A stretch of 54,037 bases of DNA from Uliginosibacterium gangwonense DSM 18521 (lineage in GTDB: Bacteria > Pseudomonadota > Gammaproteobacteria > Burkholderiales > Rhodocyclaceae), in the NCBI RefSeq assembly GCF_000373965.1, contig NZ_KB892844.1, positions 1 to 54,037 on the forward strand, in the 5' to 3' direction. The notes under the pieces were generated by a model. The model did no database searches and had not been told where the DNA came from. It worked only from the letters and a program-made list of their open reading frames with translations. Of this stretch, positions 18,670-28,247 are shown one piece after another. How positions within the stretch are numbered: the stretch's first letter is position 1; every line of letters starts with the position of its first letter. The position numbers were made by a program, and so were the translations under genes.

Positions 18670-20907
18670 TTATTTTACGCAATCCACACAGTAGCGAATG
18701 TATCCGTCCTTGTTCTCCTTGACCAAGCCGTGGATATCAGTCTCGAAGCCAGGGAATTGCTCGTTGAATTCGCGGGCGAATTTCAGGTAATCCACGATGG
18801 TCTTGTTGAAGCGCTCGCCCGGAATTAGCAGCGGAATGCCGGGTGGGTAGGGTGTGACCAACATCGCCGTGACGCGGCCTTCCAGGTCGTCGATCACCAC
18901 ACGCTCAATTTCGCGGTGGGCCATCTTTGACCACGCATCGGTTGGGCGCATGGCCGGTTCCATGTCAGACAGATACATCTCGGTGGTTAGTCGTGCGACA
19001 TCGCGCGCCTTGTATACATCGTGGATGCAGTGGCATAGTTCGCGTAGCCCCATTTTTTCGTAGCGTGGGTGCTTGGCGATGAACTCCGGCATCACGCGCC
19101 ACAAGGGCTGGTTGGTGTCATAGGCGTCCTTGAACTGTTGTAGCTCAGTCACTAGCGTATTCCAACGGCCTTTGGTAATGCCGATGGTAAACATGATGAA
19201 GAAAGAATACAGGCCGCATTTTTCAACGATGATGCCGTGCTCAGACAGGTACTTGGTGAGCACGCCTGCGGGGATCCCTGAATCGGCGAAGTCGCCATCC
19301 ACGTCCAGCCCCGGTGTGATGATGGTGGCCTTGATTGGGTCGAGCATGTTGAAGCCTTCGGCCAGATTGCCAAAGCCATGCCAGCGGTCATTGGCCTTGA
19401 GCATCCAGTCTTCGCGCTCGCCCATGCCTTCTTCGGCCAGATAATCCGGCCCCCATACCTTGAACCACCAGTCCGCACCCCATTCCTCATCTACCTTGCG
19501 CATGGCGCGGCGGAATTCCATGGCTTCGGCAATCGATTCTTCAACCAGCGCGGTGCCTCCCGGTGGCTCCATCATTGCAGCGGCCACGTCGCAGCTGGCA
19601 ATAATCGAATACTGCGGGCTGGTGGAGGTGTGCATCAGGTAGGCTTCGTTGAACAGATCCTTGTCCAGATGGCGGGTTTCCGAATCCTGCACCAGAATTT
19701 GCGATGCCTGCGACAGACCCGCCAACAGCTTGTGGGTCGATTGGGTCGAGAAGATCATCGACTCCTTGCAGGGGGAGCGGCCCTCGCCAATGGCATGGTA
19801 GTCGCCATAGAAGTCGTGGAACGCAGCATGCGGCAGCCACGCTTCGTCAAAGTGCAGGGTGTCGATCTTGCCGTCGAGCTCTTCTTTGATCTCTTCCACG
19901 TTGTACAGCACACCGTCATAGGTGCTCTGGGTGATTGTCAGCACGCGGGGACGGATGTTTTTGTCTTTGGCAAACGGGTTTCTGGCAATCTTCTTCTGAA
20001 TGTTTTCCCACTTGAATTCACTCTTCGGAATCGGCCCGATGATGCCAAAGTGATTGCGTGTGGGCATCAGGAACACAGGGATCGCCCCGGTCATGATGAT
20101 GGAGTGCAGGATTGACTTGTGGCAGTTGCGGTCGACCACCACCACGTCACCCGGCGCCACGGTGGAGTTCCACACGATCTTGTTGGAAGTCGAGGTGCCG
20201 TTGGTGACGAAGAACAGGTGATCTGCGTGGAAAATGCGCGCAGCATTGCGCTCGGAAGCAGCCACCGGGCCGGTGTGGTCGAGCAGTTGGCCCAGTTCAT
20301 CCACAGCGTTGCAAACGTCGGCGCGCAGCATGTTCTCACCAAAGAACTGGTGGAACATCTGGCCGACCGGGCTCTTCAGGAACGCCACGCCGCCCGAGTG
20401 CCCCGGACAGTGCCAGGAGTAGGAGCCGTCTGCCGCGTAGTGGGTCAGCGCACGGAAGAAGGGGGGCGGCAGGCTTTCCAGGTAATCCTTGGCCTCGCGC
20501 ATCACATAGCGGGCGATGAATTCTGGGGTGTCTTCAAACATGTGGATGAAGCCATGCAGCTCGCGCAGCACATCGTTGGGGATGTGGCGGCTGGTGCGGG
20601 TCTCACCGTACAGGAAGATAGGGATGTCTGCATTGCGCAGACGGATCTCTTCAACAAAGGCGCGCAACTCGGCAATGGTGACATCGGCTTCGTCAGAGGA
20701 GAACTCCTCGTCGTCAATCGACAGGATGAAGCCCGAGGCGCGGCTTTGCTGCTGGGCGAAAGAGGTCAGATCGCCGTAACTGGTCACCCCCATCACCTCC
20801 ATGCCTTCGGCCTCAAGGGCCTTGGCGAGCGCGCGGATGCCGAAACCCGAGGTGTTTTCCGAGCGGAAATCCTCGTCGATGATGATGATCGGAAAATGAA
20901 AGCGCAT
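18670..20907 (-). CDS. Orn/Lys/Arg decarboxylase (PLP-dependent, AdiA/CadA fold)
   Basis: Large fold-type I amino acid decarboxylase of 745 residues with the full domain set: an N-terminal response-regulator-like wing domain (residues 1-130), the PLP domain and the C-terminal domain. The PLP lysine is K393 in STHKLLAGLS, and the cofactor-binding Asp is in HFDEAW (354). The length suits arginine decarboxylase AdiA or lysine decarboxylase; substrate cannot be assigned by eye. No antiporter gene is adjacent, which argues against a dedicated acid-resistance pair and for a polyamine biosynthesis role. dcd lies 161 bases upstream on the same strand. Confidence 0.92.
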   Translation of the reverse strand: MRFHFPIIIIDEDFRSENTSGFGIRALAKALEAEGMEVMGVTSYGDLTSFAQQQSRASGFILSIDDEEFSSDEADVTIAELRAFVEEIRLRNADIPIFLYGETRTSRHIPNDVLRELHGFIHMFEDTPEFIARYVMREAKDYLESLPPPFFRALTHYAADGSYSWHCPGHSGGVAFLKSPVGQMFHQFFGENMLRADVCNAVDELGQLLDHTGPVAASERNAARIFHADHLFFVTNGTSTSNKIVWNSTVAPGDVVVVDRNCHKSILHSIIMTGAIPVFLMPTRNHFGIIGPIPKSEFKWENIQKKIARNPFAKDKNIRPRVLTITQSTYDGVLYNVEEIKEELDGKIDTLHFDEAWLPHAAFHDFYGDYHAIGEGRSPCKESMIFSTQSTHKLLAGLSQASQILVQDSETRHLDKDLFNEAYLMHTSTSPQYSIIASCDVAAAMMEPPGGTALVEESIAEAMEFRRAMRKVDEEWGADWWFKVWGPDYLAEEGMGEREDWMLKANDRWHGFGNLAEGFNMLDPIKATIITPGLDVDGDFADSGIPAGVLTKYLSEHGIIVEKCGLYSFFIMFTIGITKGRWNTLVTELQQFKDAYDTNQPLWRVMPEFIAKHPRYEKMGLRELCHCIHDVYKARDVARLTTEMYLSDMEPAMRPTDAWSKMAHREIERVVIDDLEGRVTAMLVTPYPPGIPLLIPGERFNKTIVDYLKFAREFNEQFPGFETDIHGLVKENKDGYIRYCVDCVK

Positions 20908-21068
20908 GGCCCTTCCTGTCTATCAAAAAAATTGGCTGTATCGAACTATGTGGCAGCCGGGTTACAGATACTCGTGCACGGCGCGTCCGGCAAAGAGTGC
21001 AAAGGGCCGCAAAAGCGCGAAGCTTATAGCGGCCCAAATCGAAAAAAGTGTGTGTGCGCTAGGCGGAA

Positions 21069-21635
21069 CTATATTTTTGGCAGTGTGACGCCAATCTGCC
21101 CCTGGTACTTGCCCCCACGGTCACGGTAGGAGGTTTCGCAGACCTCGTCGGACTCGAAGAACAGCACCTGGGCGCAGCCTTCACCTGCGTAAATCTTGGC
21201 TGGCAGCGGTGTGGTGTTGGAGAACTCCAGCGTCACATAGCCTTCCCATTCCGGCTCGAAGGGGGTGACATTGACGATGATGCCACAGCGGGCATAGGTA
21301 CTCTTGCCCAAGCAAACGGTCAGCACCGAGCGGGGGATGCGGAAATACTCCATCGTGCGGGCCAGCGCAAACGAGTTGGGCGGGATGATGCAATAGTCGC
21401 CTTCGATTTCGACGAAAGACTTCGGGTCGAAGTTCTTGGGGTCGACGATGGTCGAATTGATGTTGGTGAACACCTTGAATTCCGGCGCGCAGCGGATGTC
21501 GTAGCCGTAGCTCGACGTGCCGTAGGAGACGATCTTCTGGCCATTGACCTCACGGATCAGCTCGGGCTCGAAAGGCTCGATCATGCCGTGTTGTTCTGCC
21601 ATGCGGCGAATCCATTTATCCGATTTGATGCTCAC
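21069..21635 (-). CDS. dcd: dCTP deaminase
   Basis: Converts dCTP to dUTP for thymidylate synthesis. At 188 residues it is of standard length. It has the conserved [17 protein letters not shown] and [19 protein letters not shown] blocks, with the catalytic Glu in [11 protein letters not shown]. The C-terminal [10 protein letters not shown] segment, which closes over the nucleotide, is intact. It starts with ATG at 21635 ([20 protein letters not shown]). Confidence 0.97.
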   Translation of the reverse strand: MSIKSDKWIRRMAEQHGMIEPFEPELIREVNGQKIVSYGTSSYGYDIRCAPEFKVFTNINSTIVDPKNFDPKSFVEIEGDYCIIPPNSFALARTMEYFRIPRSVLTVCLGKSTYARCGIIVNVTPFEPEWEGYVTLEFSNTTPLPAKIYAGEGCAQVLFFESDEVCETSYRDRGGKYQGQIGVTLPKI

Positions 21636-21813
21636 GTGTGGTGCCCAGGGTAATCTTGAAAAACGGCGATTCTAACGCGATGTTCCCCGGATTTTGCATG
21701 CTTTTTTTGATCAAATGCTGAAAACCTGCAAATCGTAGGGGTGGTGAGGGTGCGGTGTTCCGGTTTTCTGCCCTCAAACGCCCGACAGAAGCCATTGTGC
21801 GCAGTCGCCCAGA

Positions 21814-22029
21814 TTATTTGCTTTCTTCTGGCTTATCGTCCTTTTGCTCGGTTTTCTTGCTGTCGCTGTCATCTGTGGCGACGTCAACCACGGCCTTGCC
21901 GACCTTGAAGGGGATTTTGACGACTTCGATCCCCACGTCTACGGCAGTGCCGACAATGGTGCCCAGGCAACCGCTCAGACTGAGGGGCAGGGCCAGGATG
22001 CAGAGCAGACGAAGGAAGGTGCGTGACAT
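21814..22029 (-). CDS. Small lipoprotein (NF038104-like)
   Basis: A 71-residue predicted lipoprotein. Starting at ATG 22029 gives MSRTFLRLLCILALPLSLSG then Cys, a clear signal peptide with lipobox LSGC. The short mature part has a helical GTIVGTAVDVGIEVVKIPFK stretch and then a charged Asp/Lys/Glu tail. It resembles the small NF038104-type lipoproteins of beta- and gammaproteobacteria, which are of unknown function. It lies alone between dcd and the LysR regulator. Confidence 0.75.
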   Translation of the reverse strand: MSRTFLRLLCILALPLSLSGCLGTIVGTAVDVGIEVVKIPFKVGKAVVDVATDDSDSKKTEQKDDKPEESK

Positions 22030-22085
22030 GGTAGGCAGTGTTATTGATGCAGGGGATTTCAATAGCCTAGCATGTACCGCCGGTT

Positions 22086-22997
22086 TTACAGTACGGCGTT
22101 CGTCCGCTGCATGGAAGAGAAAACCTCAGCCAGCCAGTCGATGAATGCCCTGAGCCGGGTAGAAAGTTGGGCGTGGTAAGGGTAGAGGATGGACACCGGC
22201 ACCGGGGGCGGGCGCAGTGTGGACATAATTTCACACAGAGCGCCGCAAGCAAGGTCCGCCGCAACGTGATGGCGGGGCGCCTGGATGATCCCCAGGCCCG
22301 CACGTGCGCAGGCCACATAGCCTTCGGCGTTGTTGATGGCAATGTCCGAGTGTCTCAGGATGGACTGGACCCGCCCCGCCACACAGAAATCAAACGGGGC
22401 AGGTTTGCCGGTGGTGGTGGAAAAGTAATTCACCACGGCGTGCTGCATGAACTCTTCAATACTGTCCGGCCGACCCTGGCTGGCCAGATAGGCGGGGCTG
22501 GCGCAGGTGAGCTGCTCAAGCAAAGCCAGGCGCCGCCCAACCAGCGGCGAGTCGCCCAATTCTCCTACGCGCACGGCGCAATCGATGCCTTCCCGCAGCA
22601 GATCGACCAGCCGGTCTCCCATGCTGACTTCCAACTGGATTTGGGGGAAGCGGGCATGGAATTCGGGCAGGCGAGGAATCACAAAATGCAGCCCGATGGT
22701 GGGTTGCAACTCTACGCGCAGAATGCCTTTGGGAATGGTGCGGGTGGCAAAGGCCGATTCGGCATCTTCCAGATCGGCCAGCAGGCGCAGGCAACGTTGA
22801 TAGTAGGCGTTGCCGTCTAGCGTGACGCTGACTGCGCGGGTTGTCCGGTGCAAAAGCGAGACCCCCAGTCGGCGTTCCAGTTGCTTGATGGTGTGGCTGG
22901 CCGTGGCACGGGGAATGTGAAGCTCATCGGCAGCACGGGTGAAACTGCCGAATTCCACGACTTTGGAGAACAGCTGCATGGCTTGGAAACGATCCAT
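22086..22997 (-). CDS. LysR-family transcriptional regulator
   Basis: DNA-binding regulator of 303 residues. The N-terminal winged helix-turn-helix is clear (MDRFQAMQLFSKVVEFGSFT, ELHIPRATASHTIKQLERRL), followed by the effector-binding domain. It belongs to the subgroup usually annotated DsdC/CrgA-like. It is divergently transcribed from an aldo/keto reductase with a 136-base AT-rich gap, so that gene is the likely target. The effector is unknown. Confidence 0.9.
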   Translation of the reverse strand: MDRFQAMQLFSKVVEFGSFTRAADELHIPRATASHTIKQLERRLGVSLLHRTTRAVSVTLDGNAYYQRCLRLLADLEDAESAFATRTIPKGILRVELQPTIGLHFVIPRLPEFHARFPQIQLEVSMGDRLVDLLREGIDCAVRVGELGDSPLVGRRLALLEQLTCASPAYLASQGRPDSIEEFMQHAVVNYFSTTTGKPAPFDFCVAGRVQSILRHSDIAINNAEGYVACARAGLGIIQAPRHHVAADLACGALCEIMSTLRPPPVPVSILYPYHAQLSTRLRAFIDWLAEVFSSMQRTNAVL

Positions 22998-23133
22998 CTG
23001 GGTGCACCGGTGGGCGAGGTAATTGTTGTGTATTTTTGAATAAATTACCCAATTTATCCATCTTTATCCAATGCGGGCGCGATGAAATGATGTGTGCCAG
23101 AAGGTTTTGGTTCATCCACACAGGGAGCACACC

Positions 23134-24006
23134 ATGGCATTACCCGTTGCACTGGGCACCGTCAATTTCGGAACTTCCATCGACAAGGAGCACTGTTTTC
23201 AGGTGCTGGATATGTTTCAAAGCCTGGGTGGAACCCGCATTGATACGGCAGACAACTACGCGTTCTGGCATCCGCAGGGCCAGGGCGGCGAAAGTGAGCG
23301 TGTGATCGGCGCCTGGCTGGCAGACAAGAATCGCAGCGATTTCGAGATCATCACCAAGATCGGCGCCCAGTCGCTGAGCAGTAAGACCTTTGACAATCTG
23401 ACGGGGCTCTCCGCTGCGGCTGTCCTGCGCGCCGTCGAAGGGTCGCTGTACCGATTGGGGACCTCCTATATCGACGTGCTGTTTGCGCATCTGGATGATC
23501 CGCACACGTCCCTGCTGGAAACCTGGCAGGCTATGAGCCAACTGGTTGCCAGTGGCAAAGTGCGCAAGCTGGGCATCTCTAACTACTCAACCCAACGCGT
23601 AAAAGTGCTGGATGAGCTGATCGTGCAGCATGGGCTGGAGCCCGTATCCTATGCGCAGTATCGGCATACAGTGATACCGCCCGTGCCTGGGGCTGATTTT
23701 GCGCCGCAGATTGCCATTGATGATGGATTACTTGCGCAACTGCGGAACATGTCAGCCCCGCTTACCATCATGGCCTACTCCCCTCTGCTGGATGGTCATC
23801 TGGCTGTGGCAGGGGCAGAACTGCCCGCGCAATATGATTCAGCCGCCAACAGGGAAGCCGTAGCGGCGATGGGCGAAGAGGCCCGCAGCCGCAATGCCAG
23901 TCTCGCGGCGGTCGTGCTGGAACGGCTGTGCCAGCAGGGCTTTCTTCCCATTACCGCAACGGGTAATGCGCAACGGCTGAGGGAAAACCTCAAGTTGCTC
24001 TGCTGA
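23134..24006 (+). CDS. Aldo/keto reductase
   Basis: NADPH-dependent oxidoreductase of 290 residues with a TIM-barrel fold. The catalytic tetrad can be read as Asp and Tyr in RIDTADNYAF, Lys in IITKIG and His in DVLFAHLDDP. The C-terminal cofactor loop contains ITATGNAQRLRENL. I start at ATG 23134, preceded by CAGGGAG, rather than at the frame opening 42 bases earlier. It faces a LysR gene that probably controls it. The substrate is unknown. It ends 3 bases before a convergent cytochrome c gene. Confidence 0.9.
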   Translation: MALPVALGTVNFGTSIDKEHCFQVLDMFQSLGGTRIDTADNYAFWHPQGQGGESERVIGAWLADKNRSDFEIITKIGAQSLSSKTFDNLTGLSAAAVLRAVEGSLYRLGTSYIDVLFAHLDDPHTSLLETWQAMSQLVASGKVRKLGISNYSTQRVKVLDELIVQHGLEPVSYAQYRHTVIPPVPGADFAPQIAIDDGLLAQLRNMSAPLTIMAYSPLLDGHLAVAGAELPAQYDSAANREAVAAMGEEARSRNASLAAVVLERLCQQGFLPITATGNAQRLRENLKLLC

Positions 24007-24009
24007 GCG

Positions 24010-24384
24010 CTACCTGACGGTTTGTAGATAGGCGATCACGTCGGCCACATCGGCGGCAGATGGCGGGCTCAGCAGCCGCATCTTGGTGCCGGGCAGGTCG
24101 GTTTTGGGCGAGGCCAGATAACGGGTGAGCCGTTCAGGTGTCCATTGCAGTTTGGCCGCGCGCGCTGCATCCGAATAGTTGTAGTAGGGCACGCTGGCCG
24201 AAGACCGGCCCACCACACCCGCCAGCGAGGGGCCGCGCTTGTTTTTGCCCGTGATGGTGGTGTGGCAATCGGAGCATTGATCCTGAAAGACCTTGGCGCC
24301 GTGCGCGGCATTTCCGACGGCGTGGGCGGGCAGGCAGGCCAAGGCGGCCCCGGCGATGAGCAGGGCGGTGAAGCGCGGGGGCAT
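24010..24384 (-). CDS. Periplasmic class I cytochrome c
   Basis: A 124-residue monohaem cytochrome with a signal peptide (MPPRFTALLIAGAALACLPA, cleavage near AHA). The haem site is CSDCH, and the distal Met ligand is in PGTKMRLL. Size and layout match small soluble c-type cytochromes that shuttle electrons to oxidases or peroxidases. It starts 3 bases after apbC on the same strand and is probably cotranscribed. Its partner is not in the window. Confidence 0.92.
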   Translation of the reverse strand: MPPRFTALLIAGAALACLPAHAVGNAAHGAKVFQDQCSDCHTTITGKNKRGPSLAGVVGRSSASVPYYNYSDAARAAKLQWTPERLTRYLASPKTDLPGTKMRLLSPPSAADVADVIAYLQTVR

Positions 24385-24387
24385 GGC

Positions 24388-25479
24388 TCAGTCCTTGTTG
24401 ACAACGATAGTCGGGAACTTCAGTCGCATGTCGCGCTGCTTTTCTGCAATGGTAATGGCCACCTTGCGGGCGATGCTGCGGTAGGCCTCGGCAATCTTGC
24501 TGTCCGGCGCCGCGACCACGGTGGGCGTGCCCGAGTCGGTCTGGCTGCGGATCTGGATGTCCAGCGGCAAATCGCCCAGGAAGGGTACGTTATAGTCTTC
24601 GCACATGGCAGCGCCACCGCCTGCGCCAAAGATGTGCTCCGCATGGCCGCAGTTCGAGCAGATGTGGATGCTCATGTTCTCCACGATGCCGAGGATGGGG
24701 ATGGAAACCTTTTCGAACATCTTCAGCCCCTTGCGGGCGTCCAGCAGTGCAATGTCCTGCGGAGTGGTGACGATCACCGCGCCCGTGACGGGGACGGTCT
24801 GCGCCAGCGTGAGCTGGATGTCCCCCGTGCCGGGAGGCATGTCGATGACCAGGTAATCCAGATTGTCCCAGCGGGTATCAAAGAGCAACTGGCGCAGCGC
24901 CTGCGTGACCATTGGACCACGCCAGACCATGGGCTGCTCGGGGTCGACCAGAAAGCCGATGGAGTTGGCCTGCAAGCCATGGGCTTCCAGCGGAATCATG
25001 GTCTTGCCGTCTTCCGACTGCGGTTGCTGATCCGCAATACCCAGCATCTGTGGTTGCGAGGGGCCGTAGATGTCTGCGTCCAGAATGCCCACACGCGCCC
25101 CTTCCTGTGCCAGGGCCAGGGCGAGGTTGACCGCCGTGGTGCTCTTGCCCACGCCGCCCTTGCCGGAGGACACCGCAATGATGTTCTTGACCCCCGGAAT
25201 GAGCTTCACATTGCCTTGCACGGCGTGTGTGACCACTTTCGAGGTCACCGTCACATCCGCTCGCTCGACTCCCGCCTGAGCCAGCGCGACAGCCTTGATC
25301 TGTGCAGCCAGCGCAGCATGCTGGCTGGCTGCCGGGTAGCCCAATTCAATTTGAATCTGGGCTGTACCGCCATCGAGTTTGATGCTCTTGATGGCTTTGG
25401 CGCTGGCGAAGGTTTTATCGGTGTTGGGGTCGATCTGTGCGCCGATGGCGGTGCTGAGTGCTTGTTCGGTTGTGCTCAT
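24388..25479 (-). CDS. apbC: Iron-sulfur cluster carrier ATPase ApbC/Mrp
   Basis: MRP/NBP35-family P-loop protein of 363 residues that carries Fe-S clusters to client proteins. It has an N-terminal MIP18-like domain (residues 1-85), then the deviant Walker A SGKGGVGKSTT, the DIYGPSQPQMLG block and the cluster-binding CxxC in ICSNCGHAEHIFG. The length is typical. The downstream cytochrome c gene is 3 bases away. Upstream is a 266-base gap to a divergent gene in which I see nothing else. Confidence 0.96.
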   Translation of the reverse strand: MSTTEQALSTAIGAQIDPNTDKTFASAKAIKSIKLDGGTAQIQIELGYPAASQHAALAAQIKAVALAQAGVERADVTVTSKVVTHAVQGNVKLIPGVKNIIAVSSGKGGVGKSTTAVNLALALAQEGARVGILDADIYGPSQPQMLGIADQQPQSEDGKTMIPLEAHGLQANSIGFLVDPEQPMVWRGPMVTQALRQLLFDTRWDNLDYLVIDMPPGTGDIQLTLAQTVPVTGAVIVTTPQDIALLDARKGLKMFEKVSIPILGIVENMSIHICSNCGHAEHIFGAGGGAAMCEDYNVPFLGDLPLDIQIRSQTDSGTPTVVAAPDSKIAEAYRSIARKVAITIAEKQRDMRLKFPTIVVNKD

Positions 25480-25745
25480 GTCGGGTGCGTTGGGGAATAG
25501 TTGATGTGTTTACTCAAGTTTACCACGCTCGGCGGCTGGGGGCGGATTTCGGATGAGCGTGGTTGGTATTTGCACGCCTCCAGCGGTAAAAAGTCGTCCT
25601 GATAGGTTTGACGCCATCGCTTGCGCGCTTGTTCCACGCGTGTGGCGGCGTTTCATAAATAGCTGCGTGCCTCTGCATCAAGGGGGATTGTCGCAGGCTT
25701 GAGCCATCTTTGCATGGGCATGGATGGTATTTCGGGGAGTGCTGA

Positions 25746-26552
25746 ATGTATTTACGTCGCTGTGTCGTTTCCATGTGGGTTGTGGGGGCCTGTCTAGTCA
25801 TGTCACCCTTGGCCCAGGCCAGAGTCAACATTGATGTGCAGGTGGATTTGTCCCCCGTGCATGTGGATGTGGCTCCGCCTGCTCCACGCAGGGAAGTGGT
25901 GCCGCCGCCACGGGAAGGCTACCAGTGGCGTCCCGGCTTCTGGCGTTGGGAAGGGCGCCGTCACCTGTGGGCGCCGGGTGTGTGGATGCGTGCGCAGGCT
26001 GATGCAGTGTGGGTGGCGGATGCCTGGGAACGCGATGGCCGTGGCTGGCGTTTTGTGCCGGGGCATTGGGAGCAGGTAGAGCGTGATCGCGATGATGATG
26101 AGGATCGTGATGAACATCGCCATCACCATGACTCACGCCGGGACGAGGACTGGGGGCGTGACGAGGGCCAGAGCTTCCAGGTGCCGCCAGACCGAGTGCC
26201 CCCGCGTGGCAGTTGCAAGGTCTGGTTCAAGGGCTTGCCGCCAGATCGCCAGTCCCCGCCCATGAACTGCGACATGGCCAGGGCGGATGCCCGCGAGTGG
26301 GGTGGCATGGTGATCTGGGCGCGTGGGCCGGGTTCCTTCCAGGATGGCCGAGTGGGGGCTGAAGACTTCGGCCCGCATCACCTCTATGACGTGCCGCCAG
26401 ATCGCCTGCCGCCGCCGGGGATGTGCCGCGTGTGGTTCGACAACGTACCGCCGGACCGTCAGCCGCCTGCAGAATCCTGCCGTGCTGCTATTCACCACGC
26501 CCGCGAGGAAGGCGGGCGGGTGTTGCATATGCCAGGCGATTCGCGCTATTGA
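25746..26552 (+). CDS. Secreted YXWGXW protein with two tandem Pro/Cys modules
   Basis: Exported protein of 268 residues with a signal peptide (MYLRRCVVSMWVVGACLV, cleavage near AQA). Residues 58-110 carry YxWxxGxW-type repeats (GYQWRPGFWRW, HLWAPGVW, WRFVPGHW). Residues 111-140 are a charged Asp/Arg/His linker. Residues 146-191 and 216-261 are two copies of one module at an exact 70-residue spacing. Each contains VPPDR, a Cys, VWF, PPDRQ and a second Cys 18 residues after the first (C157/C175 and C227/C245). The even pairing suggests disulfides. The N-terminal half resembles the protein at 15941, which lacks the Cys modules. Function unknown. Its 3' end overlaps the convergent radical SAM gene by 7 bases. 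Confidence 0.85.
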   Translation: MYLRRCVVSMWVVGACLVMSPLAQARVNIDVQVDLSPVHVDVAPPAPRREVVPPPREGYQWRPGFWRWEGRRHLWAPGVWMRAQADAVWVADAWERDGRGWRFVPGHWEQVERDRDDDEDRDEHRHHHDSRRDEDWGRDEGQSFQVPPDRVPPRGSCKVWFKGLPPDRQSPPMNCDMARADAREWGGMVIWARGPGSFQDGRVGAEDFGPHHLYDVPPDRLPPPGMCRVWFDNVPPDRQPPAESCRAAIHHAREEGGRVLHMPGDSRY

Positions 26553-28066
26553 GAACCAGCCCCTGCGCCAGCAAGTGCCTCCGCAGCCGCTTGCTGGCGG
26601 GCTTCCTCCAGGCTGGGGTCGTACTTGTTGCGGAAGTGGCGCAGCGGCGGGAACATCAGCAGGTTGGGCAGCAGGCGCCAGTAGGGGCCGGGTACGCCCA
26701 GCATGTCGAGCCCCGCATAGATTCTGCGCAGCGCCGGAGTGATCGCGCCGTCAGACGCATGCACGATGCAGGCGTTGCGCAAGTGTGCGCGGGTGATGCG
26801 GGCGATGACCTTCTTTTCGTCGATTTCCGGCGAAATGTAGAAATGCCCGTCGGATAGATCGGTATCTGCAGCCAGATAACCATTTTCCACCGCCTGCTCT
26901 GCAAGCCGGGTGCCGGGCAGGATGCGGATGCCGGTGAAAAAGATGGAGAGGAACTGCTTGCCGACAAGCTGCGTTTCGGCAAAGCGGATGCTTTCCTCGC
27001 AGGTTTCCATGGTTTCGCCGGGGCCACCGAGCATGAAGAACCACGAACTGGTGATGCCCGAGGTAGCTGCATATTCGCGGCAGCGGTTGACTTCACGCAT
27101 GGTGTAGCCTTTGCTGAGGCTCTTTAACATGGGGTCGCAGGCCGCCTCGGCGGATATGAGCATGGAATTGAACCCGGCACGCTTCATCACCGGGAAAAGT
27201 TCCGGCGGCACATCGCGCGGGTTCAGCCCCATCACGGTAAAGTTGGCCTTGATGCGGCGGCGGATGATCTCTTCGCAAATCTCAATGGCATGTGAAGCGG
27301 GCACGTTGAAGGTGGAGTCCACAAATTCAAACGTCCTGGCCCCGCTCTTGCGCTGCACGCGCTCAATCTCGTCGACCACTTCGCCCGCTTCACGGCGACG
27401 GCAACGGAGCCCCTCCACCTGGGGGTAGGCGCAGTAGCTGCAACTCATCGGGCAGCCACGCTTGGTCTGGATCGGCCATGCGCCACCGCCACGCTGGTAA
27501 GGCTTCCAATTCACCCAGTCTTCCATTCGGGAGTCGGAAAAAGACTTGAGCAGCACAGTGGGATTGCGGTGCAGCGTGCCATCGACGCGATAGCACAGGC
27601 CCGAGATCGTGCTGAAATCCCCTTGCCCCTGGATGGCTGCCACCAGTGCGGGGAAGGCCACTTCGCCTTCGCCGATGATGGCATAGTCGGCACCAAATAC
27701 ATCCAGCGCCTGCTCGGCCAGAATCGAGATAGCAGGCCCGCCCAGCGAAATCGGCACAGCACGGCCATCGGGCAGGCGGGCATGCTGGCGGATCACCGCA
27801 ATCTGCGCCTGGATTTCCTGCAGGGGCGATACATAGCGCTGGCTGATCACGTTGTCGATATTGCGCACCGACACGCCAACCAACTCCGGCTTGAAGGATT
27901 TGATGGCCCGCTCCAAGGCGGTATGTGTGTCATGCTCAAACGCCAAGTCGAGCAGTTTTACCTCATGACCTGCGATGGCGCTGGCAGACGCTACGTAGCT
28001 CAGGCCGACAGGAGCCGCCGGTTCCATTTCACGGCTTTGGTTGGAATAGATCAACAGGATTCGCAT
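26546..28066 (-). CDS. B12-binding domain radical SAM protein
   Basis: Protein of about 506 residues: an N-terminal cobalamin-binding-like domain (MRILLIYSNQSREMEPAAPV, LGGPAIS, GEGEVAFPAL), then a radical SAM domain with the cluster motif CPMSCSYC. The AANG-like block and glycine-rich FFMLGGPGETMETCEESI follow. Members of this class (BchE/HpnP-like) do methylations, cyclisations or rearrangements on lipids, tetrapyrroles and antibiotics; the reaction here is unknown. I start at ATG 28066, because the 32 upstream codons make a poor N-terminus. No biosynthetic partner lies beside it. Confidence 0.88.
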   Translation of the reverse strand: MRILLIYSNQSREMEPAAPVGLSYVASASAIAGHEVKLLDLAFEHDTHTALERAIKSFKPELVGVSVRNIDNVISQRYVSPLQEIQAQIAVIRQHARLPDGRAVPISLGGPAISILAEQALDVFGADYAIIGEGEVAFPALVAAIQGQGDFSTISGLCYRVDGTLHRNPTVLLKSFSDSRMEDWVNWKPYQRGGGAWPIQTKRGCPMSCSYCAYPQVEGLRCRRREAGEVVDEIERVQRKSGARTFEFVDSTFNVPASHAIEICEEIIRRRIKANFTVMGLNPRDVPPELFPVMKRAGFNSMLISAEAACDPMLKSLSKGYTMREVNRCREYAATSGITSSWFFMLGGPGETMETCEESIRFAETQLVGKQFLSIFFTGIRILPGTRLAEQAVENGYLAADTDLSDGHFYISPEIDEKKVIARITRAHLRNACIVHASDGAITPALRRIYAGLDMLGVPGPYWRLLPNLLMFPPLRHFRNKYDPSLEEARQQAAAEALAGAGAGSQ

Positions 28067-28247
28067 GAACAGGCAGGCCAAGCAAGCGCAGGGCGGGGAA
28101 AAAAGAAGTGACAAGGATAACAAAAGCGCGCGCTTGATCGGCTGTTTTCCGTCAGAACCCATGCAGATTGCAGACCGCCCCGGTCTTGCAGGCAGAAAGG
28201 CTTGCGCTTATTGTTATCGGTTTTCCGGTCATGCCTCAAAAAAAGCC

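Noticed and set aside
24145-25500. A 451-codon plus-strand frame antisense to apbC and the cytochrome
   Set aside because: Both genes below it are well-defined families; the frame is low in hydrophobic cores and lacks recognisable motifs.
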